Positions 41,897 through 49,292 of a stretch of DNA of 52,587 nt are shown piece after piece; within the stretch, counting starts at the first letter, position 1; every line of letters starts with the position of its first letter. Under the pieces are notes generated by a model, which ran no database searches, was not told the DNA's origin, and saw only the letters and a list, made by a program, of their open reading frames with translations. This DNA is from Anaerolineales bacterium (GTDB taxonomy: Bacteria > Chloroflexota > Anaerolineae > Anaerolineales > UBA6663): the NCBI GenBank assembly GCA_020850595.1, contig JADZEK010000117.1, positions 1 to 52,587 on the forward strand. The letters run 5' to 3'. Both the position numbers and the translations under genes were made by a program.

Positions 41897-42781
41897 CTAG
41901 CGGTTGAGCACGGCCGCCAGCGGCCCCGGCGCGGCGGCAGCTTGCGCGCTATAGCCCTGGGCCTGGGCCTGCTCGGCCGAGCGCGCCCAGATGAACAGGC
42001 AGGTGTGGTAGGCCGTGGTCACGTACGACGAAAAGGCCGTAATCAGGGCGATGGCCGGGCCGACCACCAGCACCGCGGCCACGATGGCCAGGATGAGGTG
42101 AACGTTGACCAGCAGCACGAACAGCCCGCCGCCCACCGCCACCGCCAGCGCCGCCAGCAGGAAACCCACCAGCCCCACCACGCCGCGGACGCCGATCTCG
42201 GCTACGCCCACTACCAGCAGGTTGTTCTTGATGATATACGTGGCGCGCTTGAGGGCCTGCGGCAGGCTCAAGTCTTCGATGACCATGGCGGGCAGCACGA
42301 AGTAAGTGGCCGTGGTCCACACCGCCTCAATGAGCGTGGCCGCCAGGCCCCCGGCCACGCTGCGCCCGCGCCGGCCGTTGCCGCGCAGCAGCCCGGTGAT
42401 GAGCGCCACGATCGTCGAGGCCGCCGCCAGGCTGATGATGTCGAGCAGGTCGCGCCGGATGACGCCAAAGGCGCGGCCCAGCTGCCCATCGCCGTCGGTC
42501 AGGTAGTGGTAGATGAGGATGGCCGTCATGCCGGAGAAGATGTAAGCGGTGACATATTGGGCGAAGATGACCAGCGCGCCGAGCGCATACAGGGCGAACT
42601 GGGTGAACTGCGAGTCGCCGCCCAGCAGCGCCACGAGGATGATGGGCACCGCGCCCACAATGGCGACCAGGCTGCCGGCCACCATGCCGAACAGCGAGGG
42701 CTTGACCAGGTCAAAGTCCTGGCGGGCCAGCGACAGGGCTTGCCCCAAGAAGCTGAAACCGCGCTTGATTGAGTCAAACAT
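41897..42781 (-). CDS. Multipass membrane protein, uncharacterised (DUF6159-like)
   Basis: 294 aa. The amphipathic start FDSIKRGFSFLGQALSLARQDFDLVKP leads into six hydrophobic segments (about 30-55, 62-90, 115-135, 160-185, 205-235, 235-260). The loop VIEDLSLPQALKRATYIIKNNLL and the opening resemble uncharacterised DUF6159-type proteins; I give that resemblance low weight. No catalytic residues are recognisable. The start ATG at 42781 faces the MITE copy B 76 bp upstream. It sits in front of the phosphoribosyltransferase gene. Confidence 0.75.
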   Translation of the reverse strand: MFDSIKRGFSFLGQALSLARQDFDLVKPSLFGMVAGSLVAIVGAVPIILVALLGGDSQFTQFALYALGALVIFAQYVTAYIFSGMTAILIYHYLTDGDGQLGRAFGVIRRDLLDIISLAAASTIVALITGLLRGNGRRGRSVAGGLAATLIEAVWTTATYFVLPAMVIEDLSLPQALKRATYIIKNNLLVVGVAEIGVRGVVGLVGFLLAALAVAVGGGLFVLLVNVHLILAIVAAVLVVGPAIALITAFSSYVTTAYHTCLFIWARSAEQAQAQGYSAQAAAAPGPLAAVLNR

Positions 42782-42857
42782 GAGTGAAGTCTCCGCGGAC
42801 GATGCCGCTCGGCATCATAGCATCGCGCTGGCGGGCGGGCAAATGCGCCTGCCCCGC

Positions 42858-42999
42858 GGGTGCATCCGGATTTATTGACCGCCCGCGAAATGGCGCTGCT
42901 TTCCCAGCCCCGCGAAGGCGGGGCTTCGCGTTATGTAGCCGCGGTTTCAACCGCCAGGCGCGCCAAGATCGAAAGCGGCCAAAACTATCGGATGCACCC
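42858..42999. mobile_element. 142-bp MITE, copy B
   Basis: Same ends as copy A: GGGTGCATCCG (42858-42868) and its reverse complement (42989-42999). It is flanked by TGCCCCGC at 42850-42857 and 43000-43007, an exact 8-bp target-site duplication. It is inverted relative to copy A with 4 differences in 142 bp. It lies in the divergent region between the membrane protein gene (start 42781) and the C39-like gene, ending 41 bp before that gene's -10 box. Confidence 0.9.
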
Positions 43000-43040
43000 T
43001 GCCCCGCGGCTCGCTCCGGCCGCCGGCCGCCGCTCGGGGC

Positions 43041-43046
43041 TATAAT
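43041..43046 (+). promoter_or_regulatory. -10 box TATAAT for the C39/LysM gene (leaderless)
   Basis: TATAAT ends 7 nt before ATG at 43054 and there is no Shine-Dalgarno. The -35 region would be at about 43018-43024, between the MITE end and this box, and is not close to consensus. Confidence 0.65.
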
Positions 43047-43053
43047 CGCCCCC

Positions 43054-43995
43054 ATGAGCGTGCTGCTCAACCTCGCCTACAAGTCGCAATACGACGCGGA
43101 CGCCGCCGCCTCGCGCAACGACTGCGGCCCGGCCTGCCTGGCCATGCTCGTCAACGCGCTGGGCGTCGCCGCCACCACCGACGCGGTGTTTCACCGCACC
43201 GGCGCGGCGGCCCAGGGCTACATCTCCATGGCCCAGATCATGCGCGCCGCTGAGAGCTACCAGGCCCCGCTTGAGTTCCGCAAGGGCTGGGGCCTGGGCC
43301 AGTTGCGCGCCCTGCTCGACCTGGCCCGCCCGGCCATCGCCCTGGTGCACTACGGCGCCTTCGTCGAAGTCCAGCCTGGCCTCGCCACCCAGAGCCAGTT
43401 CACCGGCCCGCACTTCTTGCTGGTGGTGGGCTACGACGAGCAGCAGATCGTCGTCCACGACCCGCTGTGGACGGGCGCGCGCCGCGGCGAGGGCGCGTTC
43501 AAGCGCTGGCCCAACAGCGTGTTCCTCAGCGCCTGGAGCCGCTGCCACGAAGACTGCGACGCCTCCGGCCGCTGCAACCCCGACCAGGCCATGCTGATCT
43601 CGGTACGGCCGCTGAACGCCGTGCAGCGCGTGAGTGTGCCCGCCGACCTGGTGCGGCGGATGCGGGCCAAAGCAGCGCTGCTCAGCCAGCCGCCGCCGCC
43701 CCCGCTCACGCCGGCGACCACGGCGGCGGCCGTGCGGGCGCTGGGCAACTGGGGTAAACGCACCGTGGCCCACCGCGTGACTGCCACCGACACCCTCTGG
43801 CGGCTGGCCGACGCCTACTACGGTGACGGCCGCAAGCTCACCGTCATCCAGTATTTCAACGGCCTGGACGAGACCGACGTCATCCACGACGGCCAGGTGC
43901 TGCTCATCCCCGAGCCGCTGCTCTCCGGCCAGATCCGCGAAGACCGCCGCCCCACCGGCGTGACGCCCGCGGCGCCGCCGCCCACGCCGAGCTAG
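43054..43995 (+). CDS. C39-like papain-fold peptidase domain with C-terminal LysM
   Basis: 313 aa. A C39-like domain covers about 5-170: Cys24 in NDCGPACLAM, His120 in GPHFLLVVGY and Asp136 in VVHDPLW form the expected triad. A Cys cluster CHEDCDASGRC (164-174) follows. A LysM module lies at about 238-287 (HRVTATDTLWRLADAYYGDG...VLLIPEPL) after a Pro-rich linker. There is no signal peptide or TM, unusual for a LysM protein, so it is cytoplasmic or released by an unknown route. The start is leaderless ATG at 43054. The HIT gene follows after 7 nt. Substrate unknown. Confidence 0.8.
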   Translation: MSVLLNLAYKSQYDADAAASRNDCGPACLAMLVNALGVAATTDAVFHRTGAAAQGYISMAQIMRAAESYQAPLEFRKGWGLGQLRALLDLARPAIALVHYGAFVEVQPGLATQSQFTGPHFLLVVGYDEQQIVVHDPLWTGARRGEGAFKRWPNSVFLSAWSRCHEDCDASGRCNPDQAMLISVRPLNAVQRVSVPADLVRRMRAKAALLSQPPPPPLTPATTAAAVRALGNWGKRTVAHRVTATDTLWRLADAYYGDGRKLTVIQYFNGLDETDVIHDGQVLLIPEPLLSGQIREDRRPTGVTPAAPPPTPS

Positions 43996-44002
43996 CGCGG
44001 CC

Positions 44003-44437
44003 ATGCCCACCTGCCGCTATTGCCTGCCGCGCCCGGCTAACCCTAACCGGGTCGAAGTAGCGGTTCTGAGACGTTCCACCCTCTTCCTCAATCGCGACCA
44101 GCGTTTTCGGGGCTATTGTGTGCTGGTGTATGACGGGCCGCACGCTGAGGCGCTCGAAGCGTTGGCCGCCGGCGAATACAGCGCCTTCATGGCCGACTTG
44201 CACCAGGCGGCGGCCGCCTTGCGCGCCGCCTGCCGGCCCGCACTACTGAATTACGAATGCATGGGCAATCAGATGCGCCACCTGCACTGGCACGTGGTGC
44301 CGCGTTATCCCACTGACCCGCGCTGGGGTTACCCGATCTGGGATGGGCAGCCGTTCGAGGGCCGCGAAATCTTCCTGCCGGAGGCTGAGCTGCTGGCGCT
44401 GCGCGATCACATTCGAAGCCACCTGGCCGCTGCGTGA
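44003..44437 (+). CDS. HIT-family nucleotide hydrolase/transferase
   Basis: 144 aa. The histidine triad is HLHWHVVPRY (93-102; His93, His95, His97). An N-terminal CRYC pair (Cys4, Cys7) could bind zinc. HIT proteins hydrolyse nucleoside phosphoramidates or dinucleoside polyphosphates. It is shorter than the GalT branch and resembles uncharacterised bacterial HIT proteins. It lies 7 nt after the C39/LysM gene, probably cotranscribed with it. Confidence 0.88.
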   Translation: MPTCRYCLPRPANPNRVEVAVLRRSTLFLNRDQRFRGYCVLVYDGPHAEALEALAAGEYSAFMADLHQAAAALRAACRPALLNYECMGNQMRHLHWHVVPRYPTDPRWGYPIWDGQPFEGREIFLPEAELLALRDHIRSHLAAA

Positions 44438-44440
44438 GCG

Positions 44441-45625
44441 TTAGAGCGCCCGGCCCAGCAGGGCATACGGCTCGCCCAGCACGTGCGTCAGGAACACAAT
44501 CCGTTCCTCATCCCCCTTCAGCCGCAGTTGCTGAATCAGGTCTTCCGGCGCGATAGGCGAGCCGCGTTTCTTGACCGTCACGCGCCCCACGTTCAGCTGG
44601 CGCAGCCGTTCGCGTAGGCGCTTGAGCTGGAAAGGCAGCGCTTCTTCAACCGCAAAGGCCCGCGTCCACGGCGTCGGCGTCAGCGCGTCGCTGGTCAGGT
44701 AGGCGATGTCGGTGTCGAGCTGGCGCGCGCTCAACTGCGCCGCGAGCGTCACCACCACGCCCGCCCGCAGAATGGCCGGGTCTGGCTCGTAGAGGTAGGC
44801 CAGCGGTGGGCCGGGCGGCGGCGGGGCAGCCTCGGCGACGGGGTCCGACAGCAGCGTATAGGTCGTCTCGGCCTCCAGCCGCGTGGCGCGGCGCGCAACC
44901 CCCGGCGTGCGCAGCGGCCCCAGCCACAGCGTCGCTTCCTTCAATTCTCCCGCGACCGAGATGAACTCCACCTCGGCCGCGTAGCCGGATAGCTCGGCCA
45001 GGTCCACCCCCGGCGAAAGCTTCACGCCGCCCGCGGGCGCGCGCGCCAGCCAGCCAGCCACCACGCTCAGCGGCGGCTCGTAATCATGCACCGAGAAGCG
45101 CCGCCGCCCGCCGGCCCGCCGCGCCGGGTCGCAGAAGAAGCCGTCCACGGGCGGCAGGGGCCAGGTGTTCAGGTCGGCCTCGACCCATTCCATTTGTTCG
45201 GCCAGCCCATAGACCCTGAGGTTCTCGCGCGCCAGGGCGAGGCGCAGCGGGTCGCGGTCTACCGCCAGCACGCGGCCCTGCGCGGCGAGGCCGAGGCTGT
45301 CGCCGCCCAGGCTGGAACCCAGGTCGGCCACGCGCCCCAGGCCGGCATAGCGCGCGGCCCGGTAGCGGCTCAGGCGCTCCCCGGAGGCTTGCTCCAGCGC
45401 CTCGCGCGTGAAATACATGGCATCCGCCTGGCTGAACTTGGCGCGGGCCTGGCGGCGCAGGATGGCCGTCTCCAGCGCGGCCTTCGCCAGCGGCGCGGGG
45501 TAGTCCTTTTGCAGGCGCGTCAGGTGCGCCAGAAAGGACTCTTCGCGCGGGCTGAGCGCTGCCGCCGCTGCGAGCGCGGCCTGGCCGGTAGAGGTGAGTA
45601 GTTCGTTAAAGAGGGTGAGATCCAC
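44441..45625 (-). CDS. Class I methyltransferase with THUMP-like C-terminal domain
   Basis: 394 aa. SAM-binding motif VADLGSSLGGDSLGLA (about 100-115), then VLAVDRDPLRLALARENL and DGFFCDPARR (motif IV-like DPAR). The C-terminal quarter (GRVTVKKRGSPIAPEDLIQQL) matches the THUMP-like domain found in this family of putative RNA methyltransferases. Target RNA unknown. GTG at 45625 is used, 9 nt after TATAAT (45640-45635, minus). The frame is open further up to 45685, but that part would overlap the divergent promoter. It ends 3 bp from the HIT stop. Confidence 0.85.
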   Translation of the reverse strand: MDLTLFNELLTSTGQAALAAAAALSPREESFLAHLTRLQKDYPAPLAKAALETAILRRQARAKFSQADAMYFTREALEQASGERLSRYRAARYAGLGRVADLGSSLGGDSLGLAAQGRVLAVDRDPLRLALARENLRVYGLAEQMEWVEADLNTWPLPPVDGFFCDPARRAGGRRRFSVHDYEPPLSVVAGWLARAPAGGVKLSPGVDLAELSGYAAEVEFISVAGELKEATLWLGPLRTPGVARRATRLEAETTYTLLSDPVAEAAPPPPGPPLAYLYEPDPAILRAGVVVTLAAQLSARQLDTDIAYLTSDALTPTPWTRAFAVEEALPFQLKRLRERLRQLNVGRVTVKKRGSPIAPEDLIQQLRLKGDEERIVFLTHVLGEPYALLGRAL

Positions 45626-45634
45626 GGTGGCGCG

Positions 45635-45642
45635 ATTATAAT
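45635..45642. promoter_or_regulatory. Overlapping divergent -10 boxes
   Basis: ATTATAAT (45635-45642) reads TATAAT on the plus strand at 45637-45642, for the lipoprotein at 45670. It also reads TATAAT on the minus strand at 45640-45635, for the methyltransferase at 45625. Only one polymerase could melt it at a time. Confidence 0.65.
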
Positions 45643-45669
45643 TCCCAGCAGGCCCGGGTGGAGGTGACG

Positions 45670-46263
45670 ATGCGCATGCATACACGACGATACGGCGGAT
45701 GGCTGGCGGCGGCGTTACTGTTGCTGTTGACGGCGTGCAGCGCCCCGGCGGCGGGCCAACCCACGGCCGAGTGGGTGGAGCTGGACACGGAGATTGACGC
45801 CGACAGCATTGTGATCCGCAGCGCCGCGACCGACGTGCCGGTAGTGGCCGAAGACCTGAGCCTGAGCGAGGCCGAGGCGCGTCTACCCTTCGCCGTAGCG
45901 CTGCCCGCCGTCGTGCCCGCCGGGTTCGCGCAGGACGACGTAGTGCAGGTGGTGGCCCCGGAGCAGGGGGCCGCGCCCGGCGGGTACGCCAGCGTGATCG
46001 TCACCTGGGAGAACCCCGACGGCGCGGAGGCGCAGTTGACCATCAGCACCATCGTGGCCGATGCGCCGGCCGTGGGCGCGGTGGGCAGCGGCACCGCCGC
46101 CACCGTGAAGGGCTTGCCCGCCACCTTGCAAGAGACACAAGGCCTGGGCCGGGACCGCGTGACGCTGACTTGGGAAATGAACGGGTTGGCTTACCGGCTC
46201 TCGGCCACCGGCGGCGCGCTCACCGGCGACGACCTGCTGGCGATGGCCGAGTCGCTGCCCTAG
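45670..46263 (+). CDS. DUF4367-like secreted lipoprotein
   Basis: 197 aa. Lipoprotein signal, Cys23 in LLLLTACS. Residues about 75-115 (LPFAVALPAVVPAGFAQDDVVQV) and the ending DRVTLTWEMNGLAYRLSATGGALTGDDLLAMAESLP match the pattern of DUF4367/anti-sigma-associated or carboxypeptidase-like lipoproteins, whose function is unknown. ATG at 45670 follows GGTGGAGG. Its stop overlaps the convergent gene's stop by 4 bp. Confidence 0.75.
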   Translation: MRMHTRRYGGWLAAALLLLLTACSAPAAGQPTAEWVELDTEIDADSIVIRSAATDVPVVAEDLSLSEAEARLPFAVALPAVVPAGFAQDDVVQVVAPEQGAAPGGYASVIVTWENPDGAEAQLTISTIVADAPAVGAVGSGTAATVKGLPATLQETQGLGRDRVTLTWEMNGLAYRLSATGGALTGDDLLAMAESLP

Positions 46264-47078
46264 CTTTCCTCGCCCGTGATGGCGCGTTGCGGCTCCACGC
46301 GCAGCGACGGCCCGGCAGGGGCGGCCCCCAGCGCCTCAAAGTCGGGGTTGAGCAGGTAGGGCAGGGGCCAGCCCGCTGCTGCCGCCGCCGGGAACTTGCC
46401 GACCTTGTTGATGCGCGGGCCGTTCCCCACCAGGATGGCCCGCTGCATATAGGCCACCGCCTTCACCAGCGCACTGAAAGCCAGCAGCGCCGCCTGCCCG
46501 GTGGCCGGGTCGCGCACCGTGGCCGCTTCCCACACCAGCCCTTCCCCGCCGGAGGGCTTCCAGATGGGCCTGTTCGGCGTCTGGTTGACCAGCAAGAAGA
46601 CGTGCGGCGTCTTGATCTCCGCCCCCGGCAGCGTTGGTTGCCCGGCCAGCGCCTGCTGTCGCGCCAGCGGGTCGCCCAGCGGCGAGCGCTCGCCGCGGTA
46701 AAGCCAGCCCAGGTCGCATTCTTCCACCAGGCAGTGAATCAGCCCGGCCTCGACCAGCGCGGCCAGCAGCCCTTCCGGCGTGCCCGCGCTGGCGAGGATC
46801 AGCCGTCCGCCGGGGCGCAGCCGCGCTTGCAGCGCCGCCAGGTGAAACGGCCCCGCCTCGCCCGCTGCCGCGTCGAACGGGCCGTCGGGCAGGCGGCTCA
46901 GCGCGCCGGGCACGATCTCGGCCCGCTCGGCCAACTCAGCGGCGGCCGCGGCATCCAGCGCCAGCACGCGCGGCAGACCCGCGCTGGGCGGCAAGTGTTT
47001 GGCGTACATCAGGGCGCGCGCAAGTAGAGGTGGGGCGAAGTTCGAGTAGTGGTCTGGCGAGTGGTTGGTAGCGGGCAC
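46260..47078 (-). CDS. Methyltransferase-like protein, uncharacterised
   Basis: 272 aa. The N-terminal 130 residues resemble a degenerate class I methyltransferase (AALQARLRPGGRLILASAGTP, the late strand), but the glycine-rich SAM motif is not clear (VLALDAAAAAELAERAEIV). The C-terminal 100 residues (AALLAFSALVKAVAYMQRAILVGNGPRINKVGKFP) are of unknown type. GTG at 47078 is leaderless: TATATT (47091-47086, minus) ends 7 nt before it. It overlaps the convergent lipoprotein gene by 4 bp. Confidence 0.65.
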   Translation of the reverse strand: MPATNHSPDHYSNFAPPLLARALMYAKHLPPSAGLPRVLALDAAAAAELAERAEIVPGALSRLPDGPFDAAAGEAGPFHLAALQARLRPGGRLILASAGTPEGLLAALVEAGLIHCLVEECDLGWLYRGERSPLGDPLARQQALAGQPTLPGAEIKTPHVFLLVNQTPNRPIWKPSGGEGLVWEAATVRDPATGQAALLAFSALVKAVAYMQRAILVGNGPRINKVGKFPAAAAAGWPLPYLLNPDFEALGAAPAGPSLRVEPQRAITGEES

Positions 47079-47085
47079 TGGGCGC

Positions 47086-47091
47086 AATATA
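47086..47091 (-). promoter_or_regulatory. -10 box TATATT (leaderless)
   Basis: Minus strand TATATT at 47091-47086, 7 nt before GTG at 47078. Confidence 0.5.
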
Positions 47092-47167
47092 CTGCGCCCC
47101 TACGCGAGGCTGCGCCGCTGACGGCGGTAAGAGGACGGCGAACGTGAGTGCGCGCCACGACCATCCC

Positions 47168-47215
47168 AATTCGTGAGAATGTTTTTGCTCTGCCACATTC
47201 GTGGTCATTCGTGGC
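47168..47215. repeat. CACGAAT-rich dispersed repeat (copy 3, inverted)
   Basis: AATTCGTGAG ... CCACATTCGTGGTCATTCGTGGC. Its reverse complement has the order GCCACGAATGACCACGAATG, the same core as copy 1. It lies in the 160-bp gap between the methyltransferase-like gene and the small 68-aa gene. The remaining 47092-47167 shows no gene. Confidence 0.7.
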
Positions 47216-47238
47216 AAGAGTCCGCCCCCGCGCTTTTT

Positions 47239-47445
47239 CTAGTTGGTCTTGCCCTTCCCCTTCGCCCCGCCCACGGCGCGCATCAGGTTCAGGAACTCGT
47301 CCCACTCTTCCTGAAAGAAATGCAGCGTCACGCTGCCCAGCTCAAGGTTGTACGTCACCTCGCCGTCCGGCTCCTGTGCGCGCCAGGCAATATAGTTCTG
47401 CGTCTCGGCCAGAATGTCGGTCGGGATGTTCGGGTCAGCGGCCAT
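47239..47445 (-). CDS. Small protein, 68 aa, unknown function
   Basis: MAADPNIPTDILAETQNYIA opening, then acidic (WDEFLNLMRAVGG), no signal peptide. It has coding sense in codon use and a clear CAGGAGAGA Shine-Dalgarno 6 nt before ATG. Third gene of the AI-2E-type permease operon: 15 nt after the 112-aa gene. No relative recognised. Confidence 0.7.
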   Translation of the reverse strand: MAADPNIPTDILAETQNYIAWRAQEPDGEVTYNLELGSVTLHFFQEEWDEFLNLMRAVGGAKGKGKTN

Positions 47446-47460
47446 ACGTTTCTCTCCTGA

Positions 47461-47799
47461 TTAAGCCGGCGGCTCCATAAAGGCGCGCAGCACTTTGTCT
47501 AGGGCCAGCAGGCTCGCCCCGGCGTGGGCCTTCTCATCTAGGCCCGCCACGCGGTAGCGGCGCGCGTAGTCGTTGCCCTCGAAGCCGGGCTGCGCCAGCA
47601 CCGGCCGCAACGCCTCCGCCACGGCCGCGCGGCGCGGCCCGTCCCAGGCGCGCACCTGCTTGGTCCAGAAAACGGTGTACGAATACTCCACCCGCGGCGG
47701 GCCGGGCGCTTTCGGCGTCGGGGGCGCCGGCGCGCGCCGCAGCTTGCGGCGCAGGTTACGGCTCACATTGCGCGCGAAGTTGCGCAGCGGGCGCAGCAT
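47461..47799 (-). CDS. Small basic protein, 112 aa, unknown function
   Basis: An Arg-rich N-terminus (RPLRNFARNVSRNLRRKLRR), a Pro-rich linker (about 24-34), and an alpha/beta part (EYSYTVFWTKQVRAWDGPRR; FEGNDYARRYRVAGLDEKAH). It might bind nucleic acid or membrane by its basic tail, but this is inference. It begins 7 nt after the AI-2E-type permease stop, so it is the second gene of that operon. Confidence 0.65.
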   Translation of the reverse strand: MLRPLRNFARNVSRNLRRKLRRAPAPPTPKAPGPPRVEYSYTVFWTKQVRAWDGPRRAAVAEALRPVLAQPGFEGNDYARRYRVAGLDEKAHAGASLLALDKVLRAFMEPPA

Positions 47800-47806
47800 G
47801 GCGGGC

Positions 47807-49138
47807 CTAAGGCCGCCGCCGGAACAGGCTGCCCAGCCGCTGCCGCGCCCAGCGTGCCCACTTGCGCTCGGGCGGCGCGTGGCTGATGGCGGGCGGGTCG
47901 GGCCACGGGTCCAGGTCGAACAGCTTGCAGTAAATGTAGCGCCCGAACAGCCGCAGCGTGGCCAGCATGGGGGCCGAGAGCAGCAGGCCGATAATGCCCG
48001 CCAGGCTGGCCGCGATCACCGCGCCCACCAAGATCACCACCGCGTGCAGGTTCAGGCTGCCGCCCAGGATGCGCGGCACCAGGAAGTTGTTCTCAATCTG
48101 CTGCAGCAAGATCGAGGCCGCCAGCACCACCAGCGCGAAGGTCACCGGGTTCAGGCCCAGCCAGTTGGAAGGCTGGAACAAGGCGATGGTGATCGCCGTG
48201 CCGCCCGCGATGATCGGCCCGATGACGGGGATGAACTCCAGCAGCCCGCCCAGCAGGCCCAGCACCACCGCGTAGCGCACCCCCAGCAGCGCCATTGTCA
48301 CCCCGATGAGCACACCCATGGTGATGCCCAGCGTGATCTGCCCGCGCAGAAAGGCGTTCCAGATCGGCCCCAGTTCGCTGATCAGGCGGCGCAGGTCGTA
48401 GGCATACTCGGCGGGCACGAGCTGATCGAGCGAGATGCTGATGTTGCGCACGTCGTTGAGCAGGTAGTATGACACGACCAGGATGAACAGCGCCCAACCC
48501 AGGGCAGCAGCCGTGCCGGTCGCCAGGTTGCCCACCAGCACGCCCGTGCGTTGCAGCGCCGGCTGAATAGCGGCCAGCGCCTGCTCAATGATGGGCTGCC
48601 ACGCGCCCGAGGTCAGGTCGGGGATTTGGAACGGCCCAAACGGGCCGAGGTAGAACGGCTGCGAGAGGTCGAAAGCAAACGGCCCCAGCGTGAAGGGCTT
48701 GCTGAGGATCGCCTCCAGCCGCGTAATCGGGTCGGCGGCGATGTCGGCCACCGCGCCATACAGGCCCTGCACCTGCTGCACCAAGGCGATGCCCGCCACG
48801 GTCAGCAGCATGACAATGATGACCAGCAGCGTCAGGTACACCAGCGCCGAGGCGGCGCTCCACGACAGCCGCGTGCGCTGCGTGAGGGCGGTGACGACCG
48901 GCCGCAGCAGGTAAGACAAGATGACGGCCAGCACCAGCGGCGCGATCATCTCCTGGAAGCGCACGAGCAGCGCGCCCAGCAGCACCATCAGCACCAGGGC
49001 CGCCAGGAACTTCGTCAGCGCCCCCCAGCGCGGCGAAGGCAGGTCGGCCGCGGGCGGGGCCGGCGTCGCCTGTGTGACAGGCAGCCTGGACGAGGAACGG
49101 GGCGGTTGGTCGGCGTTGGGCGGGGGCAGGGAGGTCAT
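47807..49138 (-). CDS. AI-2E/PerM-family membrane transporter
   Basis: 443 aa. Two N-terminal TM helices (about 45-90), one more (100-130), a large extracytoplasmic loop, then five TM helices (about 220-400) with the PerM signatures FLRGQITLGITMGVL, GLLEFIPVIGPIIAG and NFLVPRILGGSLNLHAVVILV. Relatives are autoinducer-2 exporters or Na+/H+ antiporters; the substrate cannot be told. ATG at 49138 (MTSLPPPNADQPP) is preferred; in-frame sequence further up overlaps pnp. TACAAT stands upstream (about 49183-49178, minus). It leads an operon with two small genes. Confidence 0.88.
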   Translation of the reverse strand: MTSLPPPNADQPPRSSSRLPVTQATPAPPAADLPSPRWGALTKFLAALVLMVLLGALLVRFQEMIAPLVLAVILSYLLRPVVTALTQRTRLSWSAASALVYLTLLVIIVMLLTVAGIALVQQVQGLYGAVADIAADPITRLEAILSKPFTLGPFAFDLSQPFYLGPFGPFQIPDLTSGAWQPIIEQALAAIQPALQRTGVLVGNLATGTAAALGWALFILVVSYYLLNDVRNISISLDQLVPAEYAYDLRRLISELGPIWNAFLRGQITLGITMGVLIGVTMALLGVRYAVVLGLLGGLLEFIPVIGPIIAGGTAITIALFQPSNWLGLNPVTFALVVLAASILLQQIENNFLVPRILGGSLNLHAVVILVGAVIAASLAGIIGLLLSAPMLATLRLFGRYIYCKLFDLDPWPDPPAISHAPPERKWARWARQRLGSLFRRRP

Positions 49139-49232
49139 ACGGGCCTCGGGCGCGCCGAAACGTTCGGCGTTGGAGAGATTGTACGCGAAAGTGCCCCCGC
49201 TACCTAGACCCGCGCTTCGCCGCCAACCAACA

Positions 49233-49264
49233 GGCGGGTGGGCGGCCGAAGCCGTCCACCCGCC
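49233..49264 (-). terminator. pnp transcription terminator (hairpin)
   Basis: A 14-bp stem with one G.U-type mismatch (GGCGGGTGGGCGGC / GCCGTCCACCCGCC) and CGAA loop, 29 bp after the pnp stop (49293). The downstream minus-strand tract is only weakly U-rich. Confidence 0.6.
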
Positions 49265-49292
49265 CGAGGGGTTACGTCTGCCGGCCCGGCGC

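Noticed and set aside
47239..47799. Toxin-antitoxin pair
   Set aside because: Small basic/acidic genes in tandem resemble one, but no toxin fold or autoregulatory motif is recognisable and they follow a permease in an operon.
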